DNA of 15,245 nt from Candidatus Methylarchaceae archaeon HK01M (GTDB lineage: Archaea > Thermoproteota > Nitrososphaeria > Nitrososphaerales > JACAEJ01). Both the position numbers and the translations under genes were made by a program. The first letter of the stretch is position 1; each line of letters opens with the position of its first letter. Below are positions 1-7,143 of the stretch, in pieces. Where the stretch lies: contig JAKLZD010000070.1 of assembly GCA_024256245.1 (NCBI GenBank), forward strand, positions 1 through 15,245, in the 5' to 3' direction. A model generated the notes under the pieces. It did not search any database. It saw nothing but the letters and a program-made list of their open reading frames with translations, and was not told where the DNA came from.

Positions 1-20
1 AATCTTCGTAATAGAAGCAT
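1..20 (-). CDS. 5' end of a gene following ksgA (edge-truncated, possibly HemK/PrmC-type methyltransferase)
   Basis: The ksgA stop codon reads TGATG on the minus strand, so an ATG (20-18) overlaps the TGA. The frame stays open to the window edge (Met-Leu-Leu-Leu-Arg-Arg). Stop/start overlap of this kind is the usual sign of translational coupling. In many archaea the gene after ksgA in the L21e-rpoF-DUF655-ksgA cluster is a HemK-like class I methyltransferase that modifies release factor glutamine. That identity is inferred from synteny only; six codons cannot show it. Confidence 0.35.
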
Positions 21-772
21 CAAAGATCGGCTAATTCTTTTGCAACTCTTACCGATTCTTCAACGGAAAGTTGTTCAATCCTCTTTTGGAATATTTCAGG
101 ATGAAATTTCTTCAGCATATCGTTGTAACTCTTACCCTCTCTTTTACAGACCGTCTTTATTGCAGTCCCAACCTTCCTTCCACGGAATGAAAATAGTAGC
201 TTTAAACTTGAGATGGTGGCATCTTCTATCTTATTTTGTATTGGCTTTAATAAAAGCATTAAAGAATCGACCGTCGGTCTCGGCTTAAAGGAATCCCTAC
301 CAACTACCTCCAAGGGTTCCATGTCGAAACTTGCCCTTGCTATAACAGTTATGGCTTTATAATCTTTAGATCCTTGCTGAGAGAGCAATTTTTCAGCGAA
401 CTCCTTCTGGACAGTGATTACGGCCCTCTCGAAACTCTTCCTGCTCAACCACATTATGAATTTACGGGATTTGGAGTAAGGTATGTTTGAGACTAATTTG
501 TTAAACTTATGCCTCGATTTAAGGCCATCGCCATGTATCAACTTCAAATTTTTCAACTCTCCCAGTCTTAACTTGGCTCTGTTATAGAGGTTCCCATCTA
601 TCTCGTATGATATCACCATCCCCGCTCTCTCACATAAAATCTCCGTCAAGTTCCCTGTGCCAGAGCCAAACTCGAAGACTACGTCTTTCCTAGATACTTC
701 TGCAACCATGACCATCCTATTTATCATTTCTTCGTCTATAAGGGAATGCTGTCCTAACCTTCTCCTCTTCAT
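20..772 (-). CDS. ksgA: 16S rRNA adenine(1518/1519)-N6 dimethyltransferase KsgA/Dim1
   Basis: Transfers four methyl groups from S-adenosylmethionine to two adjacent adenosines in the 3'-terminal hairpin of 16S rRNA during small-subunit maturation. The 250-residue protein begins with the family's GQH motif (residues 7-9), followed by the SAM-binding glycine-rich motif I (FEFGSGTG, 33-40), an acidic motif II (YEID, 56-59), the catalytic N-I-P-Y motif IV (96-99) and the late FKPRPTVDS signature (162-170). The length is typical for archaea, a little shorter than bacterial KsgA. Residue 10 is Ser where Phe is common in GQHFL. The ATG start overlaps the DUF655 stop by four bases (ATGA), so the two are probably translated from one mRNA. 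Identity is secure. Confidence 0.95.
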   Translation of the reverse strand: MKRRRLGQHSLIDEEMINRMVMVAEVSRKDVVFEFGSGTGNLTEILCERAGMVISYEIDGNLYNRAKLRLGELKNLKLIHGDGLKSRHKFNKLVSNIPYSKSRKFIMWLSRKSFERAVITVQKEFAEKLLSQQGSKDYKAITVIARASFDMEPLEVVGRDSFKPRPTVDSLMLLLKPIQNKIEDATISSLKLLFSFRGRKVGTAIKTVCKREGKSYNDMLKKFHPEIFQKRIEQLSVEESVRVAKELADL

Positions 773-1323
773 CTTTTTACAAATATCGTTATCCCGGATT
801 TACTAGATACCTCTGCAACCAGACGTTTTGCTATGCGCTTAGCTGGATCTCTCAACCCAACTCTCGTCTGTATATCCTCAAAACTCTCGAAAGGCTTCTT
901 CTCTCTCTCCTTTAGTATCTGCTTTACGAGTGTCTTCCCTATTCCTGAGATCAGTTCGAGGGCATGTCGCCTCGGAGTGACAGGTTGTAACTCGTTAAAG
1001 TAAGCTACATACTTCTTCTCATTATCCTTGACGATCTTTTCACATACAGTCGGTAGCTCATTCTTGGCTCCGTTTGTTAGATCTTCATACTCGAGTCTTC
1101 CAAGGACACTGATCACTTTTTCTCTCCCCTCCCTTGCAATGCGTATCTTCTCTCCAATCACAAAACTCACTCTGTTCATAGCCAGTATTTCGAGCAGAGT
1201 TAACCATTCCCCTCCCATTGCATGGACTATAGGTCCCTCTCTTCCCTTTATAGTTAAGGAACTACCATGAGGGATGAAGTCCAACACATAAGCATACTCT
1301 TCGTATCTTTTTGAGGGCTTCAT
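769..1323 (-). CDS. DUF655 family protein with helix-hairpin-helix, putative nucleic-acid binder
   Basis: A 184-residue archaeal DUF655 protein. The N-terminal part opens with the family-typical YEEYAYVLDFIPHG segment (7-20) and looks like a small beta-rich domain. Residues 120-170 form a helix-hairpin-helix unit (LISGIGKTLVKQIL, 124-137, then the FESFEDIQTRVG-RDP stretch), which implies non-specific RNA or DNA contact. It overlaps ksgA by four bases downstream. Upstream, 276 bp separate it from rpoF, and a TATA-like box sits 21-28 bp before the ATG, so it may start its own transcript with ksgA. The family is almost always found between rpoF and ksgA, suggesting a role in ribosome assembly or RNA metabolism. 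No biochemical function is known to me. Confidence 0.88.
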   Translation of the reverse strand: MKPSKRYEEYAYVLDFIPHGSSLTIKGREGPIVHAMGGEWLTLLEILAMNRVSFVIGEKIRIAREGREKVISVLGRLEYEDLTNGAKNELPTVCEKIVKDNEKKYVAYFNELQPVTPRRHALELISGIGKTLVKQILKEREKKPFESFEDIQTRVGLRDPAKRIAKRLVAEVSSKSGITIFVKR

Positions 1324-1599
1324 CTTGCTTGACCTTTATTACTCTTTTAAGATATGATTGATTACCTCTACTCTTATAATCGATATGTTCTATCTTGAAC
1401 TATTTTCTGTAAAAGGGACCATGAACCGGAAGATATCTTCGGATAGTTTTTAGAGGAGGATCATCTATCGGTCTAGACAAATTCTTAATCATTAATCTTC
1501 CATGACCTTTTTTAACAAAATTAATAGAAATATTTATTCGGTGCATAGCCAGATGTTATTAAAAGCGATATTATTATTTATGCTTTCCTTTATTTGCCT
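1324..1599. other. 276-bp AT-rich intergenic region between rpoF and DUF655
   Basis: This is the longest gap in the conserved block. I see no open frame of useful length with a credible start on either strand, no tRNA-like clover leaf and no paired C/D boxes. It holds the DUF655 TATA-like box at its DUF655-proximal end and AT-rich sequence after the rpoF stop. In many archaea these two genes lie much closer, so the spacing is mildly unusual. Confidence 0.5.
1344..1351 (-). promoter_or_regulatory. TATA-like box for DUF655-ksgA
   Basis: Minus strand CTTAAAAG lies 21-28 bp upstream of the DUF655 ATG, close to the spacing for archaeal leaderless transcription. The call is by eye only. Confidence 0.35.
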
Positions 1600-1956
1600 T
1601 TATCGTTTTAAGTTCTTATCTTCTTCTCCAGCTTCAGATAGGGTCTTTAGTATTTTTTCTATATCTTCTGTCGGCAATAGCTTCTTCCAGCCAGAAGTGA
1701 AAACCCTTGTCTCTTCGATACTCTTCGGCATTATATTGACCAACTCTGTCGCTTCTTCATCGGTTAATGAACACTCTTTAACGAGTTTCTCTCTAATCTC
1801 TTTAGCTTTTTCAGGTGTAGTTTTAGAGAATTTTGTAACGTAGTCTAAAGTCCTCTTCTGTATTTGGTCGGCTTTTACTATATCAATCTTCTCTAATATC
1901 TCCTTGGCTTCTGGTGTTGATATCACGGTTTTTTTAACTTTAGTCAATACAATCAC
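1600..1956 (-). CDS. rpoF: DNA-directed RNA polymerase subunit Rpo4 (RpoF, Rpb4 homologue)
   Basis: Rpo4 pairs with Rpo7 (RpoE) to form the polymerase stalk, which helps open-complex formation and binds nascent RNA. The 118-residue protein shows the family pattern: an N-terminal segment with STPEAKEILEKI (13-24), a helix with QKRTLDYVTKFSK (33-45), then the HRDC-like helical region with L-x-x-E-x-x-x-L-V-N-I-M-P-K-S-I-E-E. The window-longest start is GTG at 1956. A TTG at 1947 is an alternative, because GGGGTGAT (1959-1952) would sit as a ribosome-binding site five bases before it; this would give a protein three residues shorter. The gene lies 18 bp after rpl21e and is surely co-transcribed with it. 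Confidence 0.93.
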   Translation of the reverse strand: MIVLTKVKKTVISTPEAKEILEKIDIVKADQIQKRTLDYVTKFSKTTPEKAKEIREKLVKECSLTDEEATELVNIMPKSIEETRVFTSGWKKLLPTEDIEKILKTLSEAGEEDKNLKR

Positions 1957-1974
1957 CCCAAATAGTTATATATA

Positions 1975-2268
1975 CTAGACTGAGACCTTTTCAGTATGTG
2001 GCTTTACATGTTCTAATCTTGCGATGAGCTTCTTGATCTTCCCACCCATCGGTACAGTTACCACTACCGACCTCCTTCTCACCTCTCTTATGGTGCCTAC
2101 TCGACCATGATAACGCCTATGAGGCATACCCTTGACTTGACTTGGATCGATATTTATAACTACTTTATCTTCGACCTTATACTCGTGGAGGAAGGGCATC
2201 AAACCCTTTTTTTTCTTCTTGGTCAACAAACTTCTTGTCTTTCTCCTAAAACCTTTACTATGCACCAT
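1975..2268 (-). CDS. rpl21e: Large-subunit ribosomal protein L21e
   Basis: A 97-residue basic protein of the archaeal/eukaryotic L21e family, part of the 50S subunit. It begins with the characteristic SKGFRRKTRSLLTK stretch (4-17), has the SH3-like barrel with KVVINIDPSQVKGMPHRRYHG (34-54) followed by GRVG, and ends in the KKLIARLEHVKPH tail. The ATG is preceded by a purine-rich GGAGAGAAGG (2279-2270), a good ribosome-binding site. A CTTAAAA element at 2320-2326 (minus strand) is a plausible TATA box with a short leader. It is first in the rpl21e-rpoF pair. The 164-bp gap upstream separates it from the DUF1638 gene. Confidence 0.97.
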   Translation of the reverse strand: MVHSKGFRRKTRSLLTKKKKKGLMPFLHEYKVEDKVVINIDPSQVKGMPHRRYHGRVGTIREVRRRSVVVTVPMGGKIKKLIARLEHVKPHTEKVSV

Positions 2269-2319
2269 ACCTTCTCTCCTCTCTCTTATGTTTGTTATTG
2301 CACTTTACTTTGAACTTCA

Positions 2320-2326
2320 TTTTAAG
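2320..2326 (-). promoter_or_regulatory. TATA-like box for rpl21e-rpoF
   Basis: Minus strand CTTAAAA lies 52-58 bp before the rpl21e ATG. It implies a leader of about 25-30 nt containing the purine-rich ribosome-binding site. Confidence 0.3.
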
Positions 2327-2432
2327 CTTTCCCTAATTCAATATTTGGAGCTTTATGGATTCATTTAATATCGATTTATCTATTCTTGTTTTAGATATTA
2401 AGAGTTTATGACTACTCTCTAGAATAACGCTA

Positions 2433-2912
2433 TTACGTAAGAACGTCTTTGAGCTTCTTCATAGCTTCGAGAACCACGTCTTTAAGTCCATCGATCCCTA
2501 CTACTCTCTTTTTTAAGACTGAAAGCCCTGCGTGATTCCTGAACTCTTCTATCTCATCCCTAAACTCATCCAAATCTCCAAGAGAGTCGAGTAAAATTAT
2601 TCCTTTAAGCTTGCTGAAATTCCTCTTCGCTTCTTTCCTACTCCAGTCGAAAAGACGGCTGAATCGTCCATCCATCTTTAAGTTTGAAGGCATCCAGCCA
2701 GGAGACAGATAAAAGTAATAGTGATCCGGATCGATCTTCAAAAGCCTCCCATGACCACCAAGTAGACAATCGATACAGTTCAAAGCATCAACTTTAATAA
2801 CGTTACCATACTTCCCAATTATGCCCTCCATATTAGGGTGGCACACATCACCGTAAACAACTATGATTCCTCTTAACTTGTCTTTTGAACATTCTTCTAT
2901 GGCTCGTACCAA
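2433..2912 (-). CDS. DUF1638 domain protein, C-terminal part of a frame-split gene
   Basis: The 159 residues show hallmarks of DUF1638 (PF07796): IIVVYGDVCHP (17-27), NCIDCLLGGHGRLLKI (45-60) and YYFYLSPGWMPSN (65-77). The family is best known from methanogens and corrinoid methyltransferase neighbourhoods; its function is not established. The assigned start is TTG 2912, eight bases after the upstream stop. However, the same frame is open back to 2981 and keeps coding quality there (GLHTDYDELERELVRAIEEC across the start), with no ATG, GTG or TTG before 2912. That stretch fits the missing DUF1638 N-terminal helix. The upstream frame supplies the part before it, so this is most likely the distal portion of one gene of about 407 codons, broken by a single-base shift near 2947-2948. 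Confidence 0.7.
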   Translation of the reverse strand: MVRAIEECSKDKLRGIIVVYGDVCHPNMEGIIGKYGNVIKVDALNCIDCLLGGHGRLLKIDPDHYYFYLSPGWMPSNLKMDGRFSRLFDWSRKEAKRNFSKLKGIILLDSLGDLDEFRDEIEEFRNHAGLSVLKKRVVGIDGLKDVVLEAMKKLKDVLT

Positions 2913-2920
2913 CTCTCTTT

Positions 2921-3655
2921 CTAACTCGTCATAATCGGTGTGAAGACCTGATCTAAGTAATACGTTTCTACATCCAAGGAATCACATTCTATCAGTTTTT
3001 CTATCTCTTTTTTCAATATGCCACAAGAAATTAGGTAAGGTTTCTTATCATCTTTCAAATTGAAACCAACGAGAAATCCACCAAGCTGGGGGTCAGAAAG
3101 GTCCATTCTATCCTTAAATTGCTCCTTCAAAAAATCAAATACGGGTGGCGACGGAAACGACACAACGTGGTCCTTCATCTCTGGAATGTTTGAAAATTGC
3201 CTAGACTGGACACCATTAATTATATAATACGCGTCTCCACTATCAAAAGCAGCCCTATTGATCTTTGCACCCCTCTCCATCACAAAAAAATCGCTAATGA
3301 CCACATAATTCTTATCTTCTTTAAACTTTTTAATCCTGTCTGGATCCTCCACAGCCATCCCCACAATCCTACCTTCGCTAAACAATTGCATATCACAAGG
3401 AATATCGAAGTCTATATTACTAAAAAAGACCATAACAATGTCACGAGAAAGCGATTCTTTAACACCCTTATTCTTGCCACGGCCCATGCCACTTAAAACA
3501 TTCTTCATAGCCTTCTCTTCCAAACGTACCACGGTTTCACACTCTTCTTTGTTCAACTCGGCAACTCCCACAACCCCCTTAACGTTCATTATCTTGGCCT
3601 TTACCTTCTCTAGCACTTCCTTTTTACTTACAGAATCCATTTTGCAGACATCCAC
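2921..3655 (-). CDS. N-terminal part of a DUF1638 fusion gene; unrecognised N-terminal domain plus start of DUF1638
   Basis: An open frame of 244 codons. Residues 1 to about 200 are not a family I recognise. They contain a charged helical start (KKEVLEKVKAKIMNVKGVVG, 11-30), a strand-rich middle (DIVMVFFSNIDFDIP, 72-86; NYVVISDFFVMERGA, 116-130) and FPSPPVFDFLKEQFK (167-181). From about residue 206 the sequence PYLISCGILKKEIEKLIE matches the beginning of DUF1638, whose remainder lies in the next frame. The last few residues (VFTPIMTS) look like out-of-frame read-through. The start is GTG 3655, or ATG 3640 as an alternative. A TATA-like element at 3684-3693 lies 29-38 bp upstream of the GTG. 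The gene sits between pus10 and rpl21e, normally neighbours, so it may be an insertion into the block. Confidence 0.7.
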   Translation of the reverse strand: MDVCKMDSVSKKEVLEKVKAKIMNVKGVVGVAELNKEECETVVRLEEKAMKNVLSGMGRGKNKGVKESLSRDIVMVFFSNIDFDIPCDMQLFSEGRIVGMAVEDPDRIKKFKEDKNYVVISDFFVMERGAKINRAAFDSGDAYYIINGVQSRQFSNIPEMKDHVVSFPSPPVFDFLKEQFKDRMDLSDPQLGGFLVGFNLKDDKKPYLISCGILKKEIEKLIECDSLDVETYYLDQVFTPIMTS

Positions 3656-3683
3656 CTCTTACATGATCTGAAACAACCATATG

Positions 3684-3693
3684 TTATTTTATC
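3684..3693 (-). promoter_or_regulatory. TATA-like box for the DUF1638 fusion gene
   Basis: Minus strand GATAAAATAA lies 29-38 bp upstream of GTG 3655. This fits a near-leaderless transcript and suggests the gene is transcribed separately from pus10. Confidence 0.35.
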
Positions 3694-3714
3694 GTTATCG
3701 TATTCCATAACTCT

Positions 3715-4914
3715 TTATCTAAATCCATTCTTGTCATTTAAAATCTCCAAATCCAATATATCGAAAACATCACAGACTAAATCTATGCCTAAGATTTCGG
3801 ATACATTCGGTGTTATCTCCATTGTATCCCTTTTACCCGAGTTAGAGACTCCGATGAACCTCCTTATATTGAGTCCTCCGTCACATCTGAAGTGTATTTT
3901 GGCCTCTCTATCATCCATTCTCTCTACATGGAAATCATATACTTTCTTCGTAAAGACCTTTTTCTTCAAGGACCTTACCTCGACCTCAGTGTTCTGTAGG
4001 GCTTTTTTGAGTGCGTAGAGTTTACCTTCGTCTACATCTTCTTCAAATCCTACATGAGCGGAGACCGTTACGATAAAATTTGGTTTATCCTTTGGCTTCT
4101 TGTCTGCCACTCTTATCTCCTTAAGAATTACGCCTTTCTGATCCTTGAGTATCCTAGACTCATCTAAATGCCTTAATTTAGGCTCACTTATTTCAGCATA
4201 GAAAGGTCTGCCACTTCCCAGTACCACACTTTCGATGCTCTCTCCTCCTATCCATGTGAACTTTGCCCTCTTCCCCTTGAAATGCTCAATCAACCTTTGA
4301 GCAAGTATCTGCTCGACACTCTCTTCCTTCATAAAGCCTGTATATCCACATATTTTACATCCCCTCCCCCTACACTCTCTGCACTTTCTCCTCTTTTGGG
4401 ACAACCCCCTTACAGTCTTCAGATATCTTCCATAGACGAAGACTGGCTTAGACGTTATATTGACTTCTCCAGAGATGAAGTTCATTAGAATAGTTACGTC
4501 TGGCTTACGAAAGTTGACCTTTTTACCAGTCTTCGAAGCTACAGCCTTCCCTATCTCCCTCGTTATCTCCCTCTTTATAGATTCTCCGCCCCTCAGCTTG
4601 AACTTGGCCCTTAGTTCATCCTCTCTTTCTATAACTTCTCTTGGAAGGGTTGCACCCATGAGAAAATCATCAAACTCGTAATCTCTCAATTTCTCTACTG
4701 TCTTGACTGAAAAATCATTTAGAGACTGCATAATTCCTTGACAGATGAAGCACCCTTCCTTTCTTACTACGCCGACTTCTCTTCTTATCATCTCGCCCTT
4801 GATTTTGTCATGCTTTCCTCTATAACTTGGGAACTGCCTCCCAAGGCACCAATCACAAAGTGGGTAATCTGCAAATATCAACTCTGCTAGCTCGACCATT
4901 CTTTTTTCAATCAA
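3715..4914 (-). CDS. Pus10-like tRNA pseudouridine synthase homologue with altered active site
   Basis: The 399-residue protein has Pus10 architecture. The N-terminal half carries a zinc-site pair (C20/C23 and C55/C58) and a THUMP-like region (about 60-160). It is followed by GRYLKTVRGLSQ (162-173), a second four-cysteine cluster (C178, C181, C186, C189 in a C-x2-C-x4-C-x2-C array) and the GSGRPF-x-x-EI strand (233-242). Active Pus10 makes pseudouridine at tRNA positions 54 and 55 using an Asp in a GREDVDVRxLG motif. Here the aligned stretch is GGESIESVVLG (223-233), so Ser226 stands where the nucleophilic Asp should be, and the flanking Arg is Gly224. The C-terminal motif is also diverged: CDGGLNIRRFIG (344-355) where the family typically reads GGtYIKEFV. 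Family membership is clear; pseudouridylation activity is doubtful. A TATA box lies 27-36 bp upstream. Confidence 0.85.
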   Translation of the reverse strand: MIEKRMVELAELIFADYPLCDWCLGRQFPSYRGKHDKIKGEMIRREVGVVRKEGCFICQGIMQSLNDFSVKTVEKLRDYEFDDFLMGATLPREVIEREDELRAKFKLRGGESIKREITREIGKAVASKTGKKVNFRKPDVTILMNFISGEVNITSKPVFVYGRYLKTVRGLSQKRRKCRECRGRGCKICGYTGFMKEESVEQILAQRLIEHFKGKRAKFTWIGGESIESVVLGSGRPFYAEISEPKLRHLDESRILKDQKGVILKEIRVADKKPKDKPNFIVTVSAHVGFEEDVDEGKLYALKKALQNTEVEVRSLKKKVFTKKVYDFHVERMDDREAKIHFRCDGGLNIRRFIGVSNSGKRDTMEITPNVSEILGIDLVCDVFDILDLEILNDKNGFR

Positions 4915-4940
4915 TTACTAAGACACCTTAAAGATGCTTA

Positions 4941-4950
4941 ACTTTATAGA
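4941..4950 (-). promoter_or_regulatory. TATA box for the pus10-like gene
   Basis: Minus strand TCTATAAAGT, a good archaeal TATA match, is 27-36 bp upstream of ATG 4914. This predicts a transcript starting at or next to the start codon. Confidence 0.45.
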
Positions 4951-5009
4951 ACGAATTAAAAAGAACTAATACCATTTAGATCAATCTTATGCTTATATCT
5001 CATTTAAAT

Positions 5010-6332
5010 TTACGTCGTCGCCATCCTTTTCAACAGTTGCCTCATCTTTCTACCTTTGGATGCCTTCATGATGGCCTTCGTCTGCCTATATTTTGAGAGC
5101 ATATCTTTAACTTCTTTCTCACTAGTTCCAGAGCCTCTAGCCATCCTCCCGATTCGGGATGAATTTAGAATTTCAGGATTCTCCCTTTCAACTTTGGTCA
5201 TGGAGAGAATTATGTTCTTCCATTTCTTCATCTTTACATCAAGCTCTTCTAAGCCTTCGGCAGGAATAGAAGATGAAAGCCCAGGGATGAGCTCCAGAAC
5301 CTTCCTTAAAGAACCCATCTTCTTAACCTGCTCTAATTGGTAATAGAGATCATCTATGGTCATCTTCCCAGATATTATCCTTTTAACCTTCTTCTCATCA
5401 GCCTCTATTTCCAGCTCTCTCGCTCTCTCAACAAGGGCTTTGATATCTCCTAACCCCAAGAGCCTCCCAACGAACCTTGTAGGCGAAAAGGCTTCTAGAT
5501 CATCTACTCTCTCACCTATGCCTATGAATATGACCTTCGCTCCTGTTGCTGCAGCAGCAGTCAGCGCTCCCCCGCCCTTGGCAGCACCATCTAACTTAGT
5601 TACTATTATCCCCCCAACATTCACAGTCTTATGGAAGGCCTCAGCTTGAACATAGGACTGTTGCCCTATGGTGCCATCGATGACAAGTAATGTTAGAGTT
5701 GGATTTATCTTGCTCGATATGTGCCTCATCTCGTCCAAGAGGCCCTTCTCCTCTTTGTGCCTTCCAGCTGTGTCTACTATTATCACGTTCTCCTTACCCC
5801 TAAAATATCTCACCCCTTCAACAGCAACTTTTATAGAATCTTTGAACTTCTCATCGCCGAAGACTTCTACGCCCACATCCTTGGCATAGGTCCTCAACTG
5901 TACAAGAGCCCCGGGGCGGAAGGTATCTGTACATACTAACCCTACTTTGTATCCTCTCTTCCGAAGGTATCTTGCAAGTTTTGCTGCCACTAGGGTCTTG
6001 CCCGATCCTTGAATCCCCATGAGGAGGATAACGTTGACCTTATTCGTTGGAAGGTCGATTTTCCTCTCAGTGCCCAGTATATTGATCAACTCATCGTATA
6101 GAATCTTTATTATGTAATCTTTCCTTGACAAGCCTGGAGGCGGGCTCTCACTAAGAGCTCTTTTCTCTATTTTTGATGAGAGTTCCAAGACCAATTTGAC
6201 GTTGACATCTGCTTGTAATAGAGCCCTCTGCGCATCTTTCACAAAATCCTTTATCAACTGCTCATCGATCGTGCTTGCTGACAGAATCCTCCTTATCGCT
6301 GCCTGCAATCCTTCCTTCAGCCTTTCTAACAT
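5010..6332 (-). CDS. srp54: Signal recognition particle 54 kDa protein, GTPase
   Basis: The SRP54 GTPase binds 7S RNA and signal sequences and delivers ribosomes to FtsY at the membrane. The 440 residues have all three domains. The N domain is four helices (1 to about 90). The G domain has P-loop GIQGSGKT (106-113), the DTFRPGALVQL motif (136-145 region), DTAGRHKEE (187-195), TKLDG (245-249) and GIGERVDDLEAF. The methionine-containing M domain runs from about 300 to the end, with the usual RxxxIGRMARGSG-like RNA-binding stretch (EILNSSRIGRMARGSGTS). The P-loop is followed by LV rather than the common TT, but the key Lys and Thr are intact. TGAGGAT just before the ATG can act as a ribosome-binding site. 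Gaps of 75 bp to dph6 and 95 bp to the pus10-like gene suggest semi-independent transcription. Confidence 0.97.
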   Translation of the reverse strand: MLERLKEGLQAAIRRILSASTIDEQLIKDFVKDAQRALLQADVNVKLVLELSSKIEKRALSESPPPGLSRKDYIIKILYDELINILGTERKIDLPTNKVNVILLMGIQGSGKTLVAAKLARYLRKRGYKVGLVCTDTFRPGALVQLRTYAKDVGVEVFGDEKFKDSIKVAVEGVRYFRGKENVIIVDTAGRHKEEKGLLDEMRHISSKINPTLTLLVIDGTIGQQSYVQAEAFHKTVNVGGIIVTKLDGAAKGGGALTAAAATGAKVIFIGIGERVDDLEAFSPTRFVGRLLGLGDIKALVERARELEIEADEKKVKRIISGKMTIDDLYYQLEQVKKMGSLRKVLELIPGLSSSIPAEGLEELDVKMKKWKNIILSMTKVERENPEILNSSRIGRMARGSGTSEKEVKDMLSKYRQTKAIMKASKGRKMRQLLKRMATT

Positions 6333-6407
6333 ATCCTCATCAAACTCTACTCTTGATCTCTTTCAGATTCATAATAGAAGCCTACAATAAATAACTTATC
6401 TCTTACG

Positions 6408-7094
6408 TTACTTATCTTCCAATACTAATTCTCGAATTTCTAATGAGCCTCTATCTTTCTCCCATGTTTTAAGGGCTCTTAAAAGTCTAAGCCTTTTCTT
6501 GTAAAGTGGCGCGTCTAATACGAAGGACTCTATATCTCCACCTTCACCTGTAGGGTTAAAATGATATTTCTCTGACAGCCGTAGCAGCTCGCCTATACTC
6601 TCCTCTGTCAAATGCCTCCCCAGCCACTCTTCGCCCAAGCCATAAGCTGCAACAGCCACTATGATCACATCCATCTTTATCAAGAGTATCTCCTCTAGAA
6701 CTTCACGAGGTTTCATGCCCCAGAGAGGTGTAAAGTGCCTCATATCCACAGAGTCTGCTATCTTATCGAACTTCTCTTTCTGGTAGTTTGATGCTATCTC
6801 CCCGCTGACAAGTACTTCAGCACTCAATCTCCCAATGAATCTTTCTAACGCTCTTTCCTCCTCATCTTTTTTGGCTACAACTCCATACCATCTTATCCCT
6901 GTACTCTCGGCTATCTTTTTCACATGTATGACGTTATAAGTGTGGTATAACATGCTTTCAGGATCTTCTGGCAAGATTGTTATAATCCCTTCCACCCTCA
7001 ATCCCAAATTACATGCTTTATGAAGCGCTAAAATAGAGTCCTTCCCCCCTGAAGATAATACAAGAGTTTTCGCAACTTGAACCATAAGCGCCAA
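6408..7094 (-). CDS. dph6: Diphthine--ammonia ligase (Dph6 type, ATP pyrophosphatase family)
   Basis: A 228-residue member of the MJ0570/Dph6 PP-loop family, which amidates diphthine on translation elongation factor 2 in the last step of diphthamide synthesis. The PP-loop SGGKDS is at 15-20. The Dph6-specific YGLGEEWLGRHL (151-162) and the C-terminal NPTGEGGDIESFVLDAPL signature (180-197) are present. A second Met (residue 4, ATG 7085) is an alternative start. The gene diverges from the C/D box sRNA; the shared AT-rich element at 7117-7127 is placed 23-33 bp upstream of ATG 7094. With SRP54, L21e and aIF5A nearby, the context is translation. Confidence 0.9.
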   Translation of the reverse strand: MALMVQVAKTLVLSSGGKDSILALHKACNLGLRVEGIITILPEDPESMLYHTYNVIHVKKIAESTGIRWYGVVAKKDEEERALERFIGRLSAEVLVSGEIASNYQKEKFDKIADSVDMRHFTPLWGMKPREVLEEILLIKMDVIIVAVAAYGLGEEWLGRHLTEESIGELLRLSEKYHFNPTGEGGDIESFVLDAPLYKKRLRLLRALKTWEKDRGSLEIRELVLEDK

Positions 7095-7116
7095 GAATTA
7101 TCTTAAACAAAGATAG

Positions 7117-7127
7117 AATTAAATATG
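7117..7127. promoter_or_regulatory. Bidirectional TATA-like element between dph6 and the C/D box sRNA
   Basis: The plus strand reads AATTAAATATG and the minus strand CATATTTAATT. It is 23-33 bp before the dph6 ATG on one side and 22-32 bp before the sRNA C box (7149) on the other. Either direction fits archaeal TATA-to-start spacing. The call is by eye. Confidence 0.35.
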
Positions 7128-7143
7128 ATGCATTAAAAGAAGA

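Noticed and set aside
1966..1974. TATATATA-like run just upstream of rpoF as a promoter
   Set aside because: It is only about 10-18 bp from the GTG start, too close for an archaeal TATA box, and it sits in an 18-bp gap inside the rpl21e-rpoF operon.
2269..2432. A hidden gene or sRNA in the gap upstream of rpl21e
   Set aside because: Only a 20-codon frame and weak 4-5 bp repeats are present, with no paired C/D boxes. The stretch is adequately explained as promoter and leader.
2940..2955. Programmed frameshifting to join the two DUF1638 halves
   Set aside because: No slippery heptamer of the X-XXY-YYZ type and no convincing downstream hairpin were seen at the junction. A one-base deletion in a G run is simpler.
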